A model generated the notes under the pieces. The model was not told the origin of the DNA. It saw only the letters and a program-made list of their open reading frames with translations, and searched no databases. This document shows, in pieces, positions 44,019 through 51,275 of a DNA stretch of 64,000 nucleotides. The position numbers and the translations under genes were made by a program. The first letter of the stretch is position 1. Each line of letters begins with the position of its first letter. Source of the stretch: an uncultured Geobacter sp. (GTDB lineage: Bacteria; Desulfobacterota; Desulfuromonadia; Geobacterales; Geobacteraceae); the NCBI GenBank assembly GCA_937886325.1, contig CALABV010000166.1, positions 1 to 64,000 on the forward strand. Direction: 5' to 3'.

Positions 44019-44452
44019 GCCTACCTACCCCCGTTGCCGGCGGAATCGGCGCGACAGTCCGTTCATGACCTACGGAAACGCAGCGATATGAAAGATATGT
44101 TCTCGTAACTGCCTTGCCTGACTTCTGAATATTTATTGAATAACGGAATTATCGAAAAAATATTTAATATGTCCAGCATGCCGAACAATATTTAACATTC
44201 AGTGGACCAACAGCGTCATCAAGCCGTACTTTGACGATGTATTCGTTACCCGTCGGAACGTTTCCATCGGGCGAAGGGAGTAAGTGTATTCAGTTTCAAT
44301 CCGGAGTCTACGGATGGCCACTATTTTGCCAAACCCATTTTCATGGTATATAGATTCATGCAACCGCCGTCCCCGAGAGGGGAGCGGAGTGTGTTCAATC
44401 GCACGTGCCGGTTCTGCCCGCGGGCAGAATCGGATACCAAAGGAGACGAAGC
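44019..44452. other. AT-rich non-coding region
   Basis: No gene is supported. Between 44110 and 44215 the sequence is notably AT-rich and contains three AATATTTA elements, each in a slightly different setting. Nothing typical of an IS end was found. A small inverted repeat CCCCGAGAGGGG lies near 44370 and may be part of the leader of the next gene. Confidence 0.5.
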
Positions 44453-44815
44453 ATGAAGAAAAGATTGTTGCAGTTCGCCTTCGCGGTGCTTATCACGTTC
44501 GCATCCACGCACCTGCTCGCCGGTCCCCAGGCAGGAGTGACCGACACCAGGTTCAACAGGAGATTTCTCCCCACCATCAAACCGATGATGACCTATGAAC
44601 AGATTGTCAGGGTTGTCGGGGCTCCCGGCGTCAAACTGGGCGAGGCGGGAAAGACTTCGCAGCAGACGGCTCAGTACCGCTGGAAAGGGGGCAAGGGGTC
44701 TGTCCTGACAGTAAGGCTCGTGAACAACAGAATGTCTGACGCGACGGTTCTGGCGCCCAACGGGCATTCCTATCTCATCCGGAGTGACGGCAGGATTGTC
44801 GAGATGCCCCGATAG
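44453..44815 (+). CDS. Small secreted protein with BamE/SmpA-like (DUF3862-type) fold
   Basis: 120 residues. Signal peptide (MKKRLLQFAFAVLITFAS, cleavage near HLLAG), then an 90-residue domain: FLPTIKPMMTYEQIVRVVGAPG, TAQYRWKGGKGSVLTVRLVNN. The pattern of a glycine-proline turn after a helix and a YxW strand matches BamE-like modules found in many envelope proteins. It may bind outer-membrane parts; no enzymatic motif is seen. The start has AAAGGAG seven bases before the ATG, and a deaminase gene begins 43 bases downstream. Confidence 0.6.
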   Translation: MKKRLLQFAFAVLITFASTHLLAGPQAGVTDTRFNRRFLPTIKPMMTYEQIVRVVGAPGVKLGEAGKTSQQTAQYRWKGGKGSVLTVRLVNNRMSDATVLAPNGHSYLIRSDGRIVEMPR

Positions 44816-44858
44816 CGGCCATCGGGCGCCTTTTCAGAGCCATTGAAGGGAGAACCCC

Positions 44859-45440
44859 GTGAATCAGCCGTTGCTCACTTTACACATGCCGGACTGGCTT
44901 GAAAAATTCGAAGCGCAAGCGGGAGCCCCTTTTCCGAGCGTCGAGGAACGCATGCGTTTCGTCATCGGGCTTTCCCGGCGCAATAGCAGCGAAGGAACCG
45001 GAGGACCTTTCGGCGCGGCGGTTTTCCGGATGGACGACGGCACCCTGCTTGCGTCGGGAGTGAACCTGGTCGTAGCGTGTCGTTGCTCGCTGCTCCATGC
45101 CGAGATGGTAGCGATACTCCGGGCTCAGATCCTGGCCGGCACCCATGATCTGAGCGGCGAGGGCCTGCCCCACTTTGAGCTGGTTACGAGCACCGAGCCC
45201 TGCGCCATGTGTCACGGAGCGATCCTATGGTCGGGGATCCGAAGGCTCCTGTGCGGCGCGCGGAGACAAGATGCGGAGAGCATCGGATTCGATGAGGGAG
45301 AAAAACCGCCTTCATGGCGATACGGCCTGGAAAAGCGGGGGATCGTTGTCAGAGAGGGGATCCTTCGCGAGGAAGCTATAGCCGTGCTGCGTGAGTATCG
45401 TGCGGGTGGCGGGAGGATCTATAATCCCGAAAGGCGTTGA
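44859..45440 (+). CDS. Nucleoside/guanine deaminase family protein
   Basis: 193 residues of the cytidine deaminase superfamily. GGPFGAAVFRMDDGTLLASG is the guanine/adenosine deaminase type of substrate loop. Catalytic LLHAEMVAILRAQ and zinc site TSTEPCAMCHGAILWSGI are complete. Candidate activities are guanine deaminase or another nucleobase deaminase; it is longer than TadA and lacks its tRNA-binding C-terminus as far as can be judged. Start GTG after GAAGGGAG. Purine salvage is the likely area. Confidence 0.8.
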   Translation: MNQPLLTLHMPDWLEKFEAQAGAPFPSVEERMRFVIGLSRRNSSEGTGGPFGAAVFRMDDGTLLASGVNLVVACRCSLLHAEMVAILRAQILAGTHDLSGEGLPHFELVTSTEPCAMCHGAILWSGIRRLLCGARRQDAESIGFDEGEKPPSWRYGLEKRGIVVREGILREEAIAVLREYRAGGGRIYNPERR

Positions 45441-45450
45441 ACTTTTTTTG

Positions 45451-45489
45451 TTGATCCGTTCTTTATTTTTTTATATAACGTAAAACGTT
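45451..45489 (+). promoter_or_regulatory. Promoter with overlapping palindrome for the XRE-cupin regulator
   Basis: TTGATC, 17-base spacer, TATAAC (45474-45479). A perfect palindrome AACGT-AAA-ACGTT (45477-45489) overlaps the end of the -10 and the start site, an ideal place for repressor binding. The next plus-strand gene is the regulator at 45695, after about 205 bases of leader. Confidence 0.5.
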
Positions 45490-45694
45490 TGGCCGGAAGA
45501 AAACCGCCGGAGCGCAACAGTACACCGCCCTTCCCTCCATACACAATCCGGGAATGGCAACGGCACGCAGCCCTTCACCTCTCTTCAGAACCAGCCATAC
45601 CCCCATCAAAAGCGGACCCCCGCGAAAAAGGACTGTCACGGGATATCCGCGGCGCCATGCTTGAAAATCGGAATACGCTCCATTGAGGCTAACA

Positions 45695-46264
45695 ATGCAC
45701 GAATATGACATCGGTTCGAAATTGAGAGAGTTGCGACTTGCACGGAACCTGACACTTCAGGCGGTTGCCAGAGAAATCGGCTTTTCCATTGCGCTTCTGT
45801 CCCAGATAGAAAACAACCACATCTCTCCCCCTATCGCCACTCTCTCGAAACTCGCGCGTTTTTTCAAGGTACAGATGAGTTCCCTGTTCGTGGAAAAAGA
45901 CGAGGAAAAAAAATACGAGATCATACGAAAGAATGACAGACAGGTCGTATCCCATGTCGTATCCAAGGCGGGCGCCAGCCACGGATACTTTTTCGAATCT
46001 CTCACTTCGGGAATGACCAACAAAAAAATGGTTCCTTTCATAATCACGCTGTCCGACGACATCCAGGACAGCACCACCTACAGCAACGAGGGTGAATCTT
46101 TCATCCATGTCCTGAGCGGATCCTTTTTCATCCTGCTGAACGGGAACCGGATAGCCCTCGAAGAAGGCGACAGCATCTATTTCGACACCTCACTGGAACA
46201 CAGGTTCCTCACGGCGAAAGGCGTGGAAACGACAATCCTCGAGGTCACGACCGGCCGGGCATAA
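45695..46264 (+). CDS. XRE-family transcriptional regulator with C-terminal cupin domain
   Basis: 189 residues. Helix-turn-helix at about 5-62 (KLRELRLARNLTLQAVAREI, ALLSQIENNHISPPIATLSK) and cupin at about 115-185 (STTYSNEGESFIHVLSGSFF, ALEEGDSIYFDTSLEHRF), the PuuR-like plan. Such proteins sense small molecules such as polyamines or amino acids in the cupin and repress catabolic genes and themselves. GAGG lies six bases before the ATG. No obvious catabolic partner follows, so it may act elsewhere or on the upstream deaminase region. Confidence 0.88.
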   Translation: MHEYDIGSKLRELRLARNLTLQAVAREIGFSIALLSQIENNHISPPIATLSKLARFFKVQMSSLFVEKDEEKKYEIIRKNDRQVVSHVVSKAGASHGYFFESLTSGMTNKKMVPFIITLSDDIQDSTTYSNEGESFIHVLSGSFFILLNGNRIALEEGDSIYFDTSLEHRFLTAKGVETTILEVTTGRA

Positions 46265-46472
46265 ACCGTCTTCCCGATAAAAACTATCCCTGCTGATTGA
46301 ATGTCCGAAGACTACTTTGCCTCCCAGACGGAAGTGTAATATCAACTTTTACATACCAACGCCCCCCTATCGCCCGGTTTCTTGGACACTTTTTTCATTG
46401 TGAGACCGCAACACCTCGTTATTACTCAATCTTAAGCATAGGGGAACCAAAGTGGCTCAATTTTTAATTATC

Positions 46473-46502
46473 TTGACATCCTCCCGCCAAAGCTGGTAGG
46501 GT
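46473..46502 (+). promoter_or_regulatory. Promoter of the cold-shock gene
   Basis: TTGACA, 18-base spacer, TAGGGT, with an AT-rich upstream stretch. Leader of roughly 55 bases to the ATG; shorter than in classic cold-inducible cspA genes. Confidence 0.5.
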
Positions 46503-46563
46503 GTCACTCGTCCGGAAAAAGTCCCGGACATATTTTACAGCAGGTATAGGAGAAAGTAAGTAC

Positions 46564-46764
46564 ATGGCAAAAGGTACGGTAAAGTGGTTCAATGACAGCA
46601 AGGGTTTTGGTTTTCTCGAGCAGGAGAACGGCGGCGACGTGTTCGTCCACTTCTCGGCCATCACGGGCAACGGCTTCAAATCCCTTGCTGAAGGTGACGA
46701 AGTGACATTCGATGTCGTCAACGGCCCCAAGGGTCTCCAGGCGGCAAACGTGACCAGAATATAA
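46564..46764 (+). CDS. Cold-shock domain protein (CspA family)
   Basis: 66 residues, a single OB fold. RNP1-type motif KGFGFLEQE and RNP2-type DVFVHFSAI are complete, and KGTVKWFNDSKG is the usual start. It binds single-stranded RNA and DNA and melts mRNA structure. Monocistronic with its own promoter and terminator. Whether it responds to cold cannot be judged; the short leader argues for a constitutive homologue. Confidence 0.96.
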   Translation: MAKGTVKWFNDSKGFGFLEQENGGDVFVHFSAITGNGFKSLAEGDEVTFDVVNGPKGLQAANVTRI

Positions 46765-46783
46765 GTTTTCATTACCTGTTCAC

Positions 46784-46816
46784 AAAAAAGCCCCGGCTAA
46801 AACCGGGGCTTTTTTT
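46784..46816. terminator. Rho-independent terminator of the cold-shock gene
   Basis: AAAAAAGCCCCGG, loop CTAAAA, CCGGGGC plus seven T. Symmetric A and T runs make it work in both directions; the minus-strand lipoprotein pseudogene also ends towards it. Confidence 0.92.
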
Positions 46817-46877
46817 ATTCCGAAAACGACCTGCGCGCTACCCTGATTTTCCGTCTGCCTTGACCGGAACTGCCGCA

Positions 46878-47485
46878 TTAACCCCGCGGACCCCCCGGGC
46901 CATCTCCCTGCTGAGACTCTCCAGCGCCCTCCCCATTGCCGCCACTAGCTGCTCGATACCGTCTACGAACCTCTTCCCTGACGTCGGAATCATGTACCAG
47001 AAGAACCCTTGCGCCGTCCCCGCCGAAGATCGCCCATTGTGCCTTCAACACTACAACCTTTTTATCGATTGCCTCGAACCGGCTCACGTCAACGGAAACC
47101 CGGTACGCGCCCGGGATCCCGCGGCGCCAGGACGTGACGGAAATGCCGTCTCCGGCAAGCAGCGCGTCCAGATTCTCCCGTACCACCCGGCCCGTGTCGT
47201 TCTGCAGGGAACCGGCCCAGCGATTGAATTCGCTCACCAGGAGCTCGTTGTGCGAGGAACGGACGACAATCTGCGGCCTGTCAAGGTAATCGGGGATGGT
47301 ACCGGGCCGACGCCGAGTACCACTGACGCGTCGGTCGACGCGGTCTTTGTCCCCGCCGTGGTGTTCTGCACGGGAGGCAGCGTGTAAAAGCGCGAACCGG
47401 AAGTAGTGCCGCAGCCGGAGAGGAGCAGGCACGCGCACCCGGCGGCCAGCACTGCCGTATGAACGCCATGAAAGATTCTCATCAT
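46878..47485 (-). pseudogene. Frameshifted PqiC-like auxiliary lipoprotein of an MCE transporter
   Basis: The first frame encodes a signal and lipobox (CACLLLSGCGTTSGSRFYTL) and runs to SVVLGVGPV. The second frame continues IPDYLDRPQIVVRSSHNELL and EFNRWAGSLQNDTGRVVREN. The join is at about 47300, where GGCCCGGTACCATC lacks one base of what would read GPVTIPDY. A single-base loss therefore separates two halves of one PqiC-type protein. Sequencing error is possible, but the genes upstream are also broken. GAGGTG before the ATG and the MCE fragment stop five bases upstream preserve the old operon spacing. Confidence 0.8.
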
Positions 47486-47489
47486 CACC

Positions 47490-47840
47490 TCACTGATTCT
47501 TCTTGTCCCAGATAATCGAATCCGGATGCTGTTCCAGATAGTCTCCCAGAATCCGAACGGCGCGGGCAGCCTGGGAAAGTTCATCCAGGGTTCGCGCCAC
47601 ATCGTTCATCAGAGCAGAATTCTCCGATGTCTTCGCGTCGATTGATGCCAATGTCTTTTCCGCCTGCTGCATGGTCTTTCTGGCAGCATCCAGCGTCTGC
47701 CCGACCTGGACGGGGATGCCCCGTTCGCCGGTGAATGCCTGATCGGCCCGAGAGGAAAAGGCCTTCAGGTTGTCCGTAGTCTCTTTTACGTTCGAAACGA
47801 TGGGACCGAGCTGTGCATTGATGGTCCTGAGCGGACGCGC
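47490..47840 (-). pseudogene. C-terminal remnant of an MCE (MlaD/PqiB-like) protein
   Basis: Only the last 115 or so codons remain: RTINAQLGPIVSNVKETT, MQQAEKTLASIDAKTSENSA, TLDELSQAARAVRILGDYLE and a final HPDSIIWDKKNQ. These are the helical tail of PqiB/MlaD-type proteins. The MCE domain is missing, and the preceding DNA is the permease gene in another frame. The joint is near 47830-47840. The lipoprotein pseudogene follows at once, as in the original operon. Confidence 0.8.
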
Positions 47841-48546
47841 TCCGGCCGCACTGCATCCCCCCCAGGCACCCGGACAGGGCCACCAGTATGCCGAATACCA
47901 ACCCGGAAAAGAGGCCGATCCAGAGATTGGTGAGCCCGATCGACTTGGTCGTTTCGCTGTAGTATTCCATGAAGTTTATGTCCAGCGCCGTTACGGCCAC
48001 GAACAGACCGCCCAGGATGCCCATCAGGTCCGCGTAGAGCGTGAGGAGCGGCATCATCAGGGAGAGCACGAGCATACGGGGAAGGACAAGGTAATCGATG
48101 GGAGATATTCCGGTGGTACGCAGCGCGTCGATCTCCTCGTTCACCTGCATGGTCCCCAGGTGGGTGGCGAACGAGGCCCCGGTGCGTCCGGCCATGATGA
48201 TGCCGGTCATGATGGCGCCCATGGCCCGCAGCATGGCAATCCCCACCAGGTCGGCCACATAGATCTGCGCTCCGAAGAGTTTGAGCTGGATGGCGGCCAC
48301 GAACGCCAGGATCAGACCCACGAGAAAGCTGATTAGCGATACGATCGGCAGTGCCTCGCTGCTGCACTCCTGGACGATGTGCAGGAGATCGGAGCGGCGG
48401 AAACAGGCTTTCCCCGCACACACGCGAAGAAAGGAAACAAAGGTTCCACCGATAAAGGAGAGTGTTTCCAGAATCGACTGCCACAGGCGGACCGCCACGT
48501 CACCCATGCGCGCGAGGAAAGGGATTTTCGACCCTCCCCTGCGCAC
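47831..48546 (-). pseudogene. Truncated MlaE-type lipid ABC transporter permease
   Basis: About 238 codons resemble the MlaE permease: VQECSSEALPIVSLISFLVG, MAGRTGASFATHLGTMQVNE, EIDALRTTGISPIDYLVLPR and LVALSGCLGGMQCGRSAS. At GRSAS the homology stops; the last membrane helix, about 30 residues in relatives, is absent. The frame then runs into MCE sequence read out of frame for some 80 codons of nonsense. The start GTG lies six bases after the PPK2 stop and in the same frame. No ATPase gene is left. The protein, if made, would lack its end and its ATPase, so the transporter cannot work. Confidence 0.82.
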
Positions 48547-48552
48547 GCCCCG

Positions 48553-49491
48553 TTATTTCGATCCTTTTGCCCGCTTTTTAGAACCGCCGGCGGATGCCTC
48601 GTTTTCCAGCGCCCTTCTCGCCTCGTCCAGTTCACCGCGCCGCGCCTCGTCAACCGTGGGAAAAGAGAGATCCAGGCTCTGCAGTGCATCCACAACGGCC
48701 CCGGCCACAACGAGTCTCGTGAACCACTTATTGTCCGCCGGAACCACGAACCAGGGTGCCTCCGGAGTGGCGGTGTGACGGATCATGTCCTCGTAGGCCT
48801 CCATGTAGTCGTCGAAAAACTCGCGTTCCCTGGCATCGGCCAGGGAGAACTTCCAGTTCTTTTCCGGCTCTTCAAGCCGGCTCAGGAAGCGTTTCCGCTG
48901 TTCCTCCCGGGAAACGTGGAGAAAGAACTTGCGGATCAGGACTCCGTTGCGGGACAGGTAGCGCTCGAAAGAGGCGATATCCTCGTAGCGCTCCTTCCAG
49001 ATATTCTTTCCCACCAGTTTCCGCGGCAGTTTCTCCCTGGCTAGGAGTTCTTCATGGACCCGCACCACGAGCACCTCCTCGTAGTAGGATCGGTTGAAGA
49101 TGCCGATCCTGCCCCGTTCGGGTAGGCGGCAGGAGGTGCGCCACAGGAACTCGTGATCCAGTTCCTCCGCGGAAGGCGCTTTGAAGGAATAGACCTGGCA
49201 CCCCTGGGGGTTCACCCCGGACATGACGTGTTCGATGGTGCCGTCCTTGCCCGCCGCGTCCATGGCCTGGAAGATGAGAAGCACCGCCCACTGGTCCTGG
49301 GCATAGAGCTTTTCCTGCATGTCCGCCAGCATCTCCACACCCTGCTCCAGGAACTCCTTTGCGCGGGGCTTGAATTCCGAGTCCAGGCCGGCAGTGTCTG
49401 CCGGGTCGATGTCACGGAGCCGGAATCCCTTGCCGGTCTCGATGCGGTAGGGCTTGATGAATTTCCTGATGGTCTTCTTTGTAATAGGCAT
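48553..49491 (-). CDS. Polyphosphate kinase 2 family protein
   Basis: 312 residues. The PPK2 nucleotide-kinase fold is clear: LLIFQAMDAAGKDGTIEHVM (Walker A), FNRSYYEEVLVVRVHEELL (lid), and the region RFLSRLEEPEKNWKFSLADA. It transfers phosphate between polyphosphate and nucleoside mono- or diphosphates. Class cannot be fixed by eye. The basic tail (GGSKKRAKGSK) looks like a natural end. Start ATG after a GGAGG-like site (CGGGAGGAATG). It lies 130 bases after the efflux channel gene and runs into the permease remnant. Confidence 0.9.
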   Translation of the reverse strand: MPITKKTIRKFIKPYRIETGKGFRLRDIDPADTAGLDSEFKPRAKEFLEQGVEMLADMQEKLYAQDQWAVLLIFQAMDAAGKDGTIEHVMSGVNPQGCQVYSFKAPSAEELDHEFLWRTSCRLPERGRIGIFNRSYYEEVLVVRVHEELLAREKLPRKLVGKNIWKERYEDIASFERYLSRNGVLIRKFFLHVSREEQRKRFLSRLEEPEKNWKFSLADAREREFFDDYMEAYEDMIRHTATPEAPWFVVPADNKWFTRLVVAGAVVDALQSLDLSFPTVDEARRGELDEARRALENEASAGGSKKRAKGSK

Positions 49492-49621
49492 GGCGCATTC
49501 CTCCCGGTTAGTGATGGTCAGACCGTTTCCTCACGGAATTTCTTCGTATGTTCATACCCTGCGGTCCGCGTACGGCAGTGCCCGGTTTTCATCATCAGGC
49601 GACTCCCGGAGGGCCCCCCTT

Positions 49622-51097
49622 TTACTCTCCTCCGTGGCCGGCCGCGGGTTTGCCGGCTGCCCCGCTTGAGACTCCAGACTGTTCCCGATGAGTGCCGGTC
49701 AGCTTGTCTGCCTCGTGTATCCAGCCCCCTCCCATTGACGTGTAAATGTTTGCCAGCGAAACAAAGAGCGAGGCGCGTGTCTGCACCCACTCCAGTTCGG
49801 CGGGGAATAGCTTCTGCTGGGCCTGCAGCACCGTGGAATAGGGCGTATAGCCGCCGTTATACTGGAGCCATGCAAGCCGTTCGTACTCCTTGGAAGCCTT
49901 GACCAGCCTCCCCTGGGCGTCGAGTTGATCGCCCAGTTTCCGCCGTGCGACGAGGGCATCTTCCACATCGGCAAAGGCGCTTTGAATGGAGGACTGGTAG
50001 GCCAGCAGCGCGGCCTTTTGCGCCGCTTCGGCCTGTTTCACCTGGCCGTAGGTTTGGCCGGCGGTGAAGATCGGTCCGGTAACCGATCCCGCATAGCTCC
50101 AGATTTCGGCCGGTCCCCTGAACAGGTCGCGCAACGCCGAACTCGATGAGCCATAGCTGCCGGTGAGGGAGATGGTGGGGAAATAGAGGGCACGTGCCGC
50201 GCCGATCTGGGCATTGGCGGCGATGAGGTTCTGTTCGGCCTGCAGGATATCGGGCCGGTTTTCCAGCACCTCCGAGGGAACCCCGGCCGGTACGGCAGGC
50301 AGGACCAGCTCATAGATGGACTTGCCCCGGGGCACTGGTTCGGGGTTGCGGCCCAGCAGTATCGAGACGGCATTCTCCACCTGGACGATCTGGTTCTCTA
50401 TCTGGGGGATTGTCGCCGCGGCGGACTCGTACTGGGTACGTGCCTGCTCGACATTCATCTGTGATACCTGACCGTATTTGAACTGCAGCTCGAACAGCTT
50501 GACCGAATCCTGGTAACTGGCCAGATTACGCTTGGTGATGGCCAACTGCTCGTCGAGGCCGCGCAGCTGGAAGTAGTTTTGCGCGACCGACGCCACAAGG
50601 GAGAGGATCACGCCGCGGCGCGCCTCCACCGATGCGAGCATGTTTGCGCGCGCCGCCTGGGAAAGCCTGCGGATGCGGCCCCAGAGATCGATCTCCCAGC
50701 TGGCGCCGGCAAACAGCTGGAAGGTTTCCTGGGGGTTGGGCACGAGTGAAGAGGCCGGCCCGGACGCCTTTTCGCTGCGGCGCTGACGAGTGGCGCTTGC
50801 GCCGTAGCTCACCTGGGGGAAGAGGGCCGCACGGACCTGGGTGAGCGCTCCGGAGGCCTGCTCGATGTTGGCGGCGGCGATGGCGACGTCCCGGTTGTTG
50901 GCCAGCGCCCGTGCTATGAGGTCGTCGAGGACCGGGTCGCCGAACTGCTTCCACCAGACGGTATTCGCCGTGGTTTGGGCGTCCCTGCTCTCGTATCGGT
51001 ATGAGGAGGGTATCTCCACCGTCGGACGCCGGTAGTCGGGGCCGACCATGCAGCCCGTGAGGGATACCGCGAATATAAGAAAGAAAAGCCGCCGCAT
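49622..51097 (-). CDS. RND efflux outer-membrane channel lipoprotein (OprM/NodT family)
   Basis: 491 residues. Lipobox VSLTGC after a short leader, then MVGPDYRRPTVEIPSSYR, the standard opening of OprM-type channels. Two repeated TolC-like halves follow, with long helices (QASGALTQVRAALFPQVSYG and AEQNLIAANAQIGAARALYF). The trimer forms the exit duct for the pump. The ATG is nine bases after AAAGGAG; an ATG three codons earlier overlaps the ribosome site. A palindromic repeat lies between this gene and the pump gene upstream. Confidence 0.93.
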   Translation of the reverse strand: MRRLFFLIFAVSLTGCMVGPDYRRPTVEIPSSYRYESRDAQTTANTVWWKQFGDPVLDDLIARALANNRDVAIAAANIEQASGALTQVRAALFPQVSYGASATRQRRSEKASGPASSLVPNPQETFQLFAGASWEIDLWGRIRRLSQAARANMLASVEARRGVILSLVASVAQNYFQLRGLDEQLAITKRNLASYQDSVKLFELQFKYGQVSQMNVEQARTQYESAAATIPQIENQIVQVENAVSILLGRNPEPVPRGKSIYELVLPAVPAGVPSEVLENRPDILQAEQNLIAANAQIGAARALYFPTISLTGSYGSSSSALRDLFRGPAEIWSYAGSVTGPIFTAGQTYGQVKQAEAAQKAALLAYQSSIQSAFADVEDALVARRKLGDQLDAQGRLVKASKEYERLAWLQYNGGYTPYSTVLQAQQKLFPAELEWVQTRASLFVSLANIYTSMGGGWIHEADKLTGTHREQSGVSSGAAGKPAAGHGGE

Positions 51098-51160
51098 GAG
51101 GGTCATCTCCTTTAACCTTAGCTGATTGGGGCTTCTGAGTAACTTCTCTGTGATTTTCTA

Positions 51161-51260
51161 CCCTCACCCGGCGCTTTGCGCCACCCTTTCCCTTATGGAG
51201 AGGGTGGCGATTAATCCCTTCTCCCTAAGGGAGAAGGCGCCCCGCAGGGGCGGATGAGGG
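51161..51260. repeat. Palindromic (REP/BIME-like) intergenic repeat
   Basis: About 100 bases made of nested inverted repeats: GGCGCTTTGCGCC, CCCTTATGGAGAGGG, the perfect CCTTCTCCCTAAGGGAGAAGG, CGCCCCGCAGGGGCG, and outer arms CCCTCACCC / GGATGAGGG. This matches the well-known CCCTCACCC-type extragenic palindromes spread through many bacterial genomes. It lies between the pump stop and the channel start, within one transcript. Confidence 0.8.
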
Positions 51261-51275
51261 GGCGGCGCCGGAAGC

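Noticed and set aside
47581..47830. A 321-residue version of the permease with an unusual C-terminus
   Set aside because: After GRSAS the frame reads the MCE-protein tail in the wrong phase, giving low-quality sequence. It is a deletion product, not a new domain.
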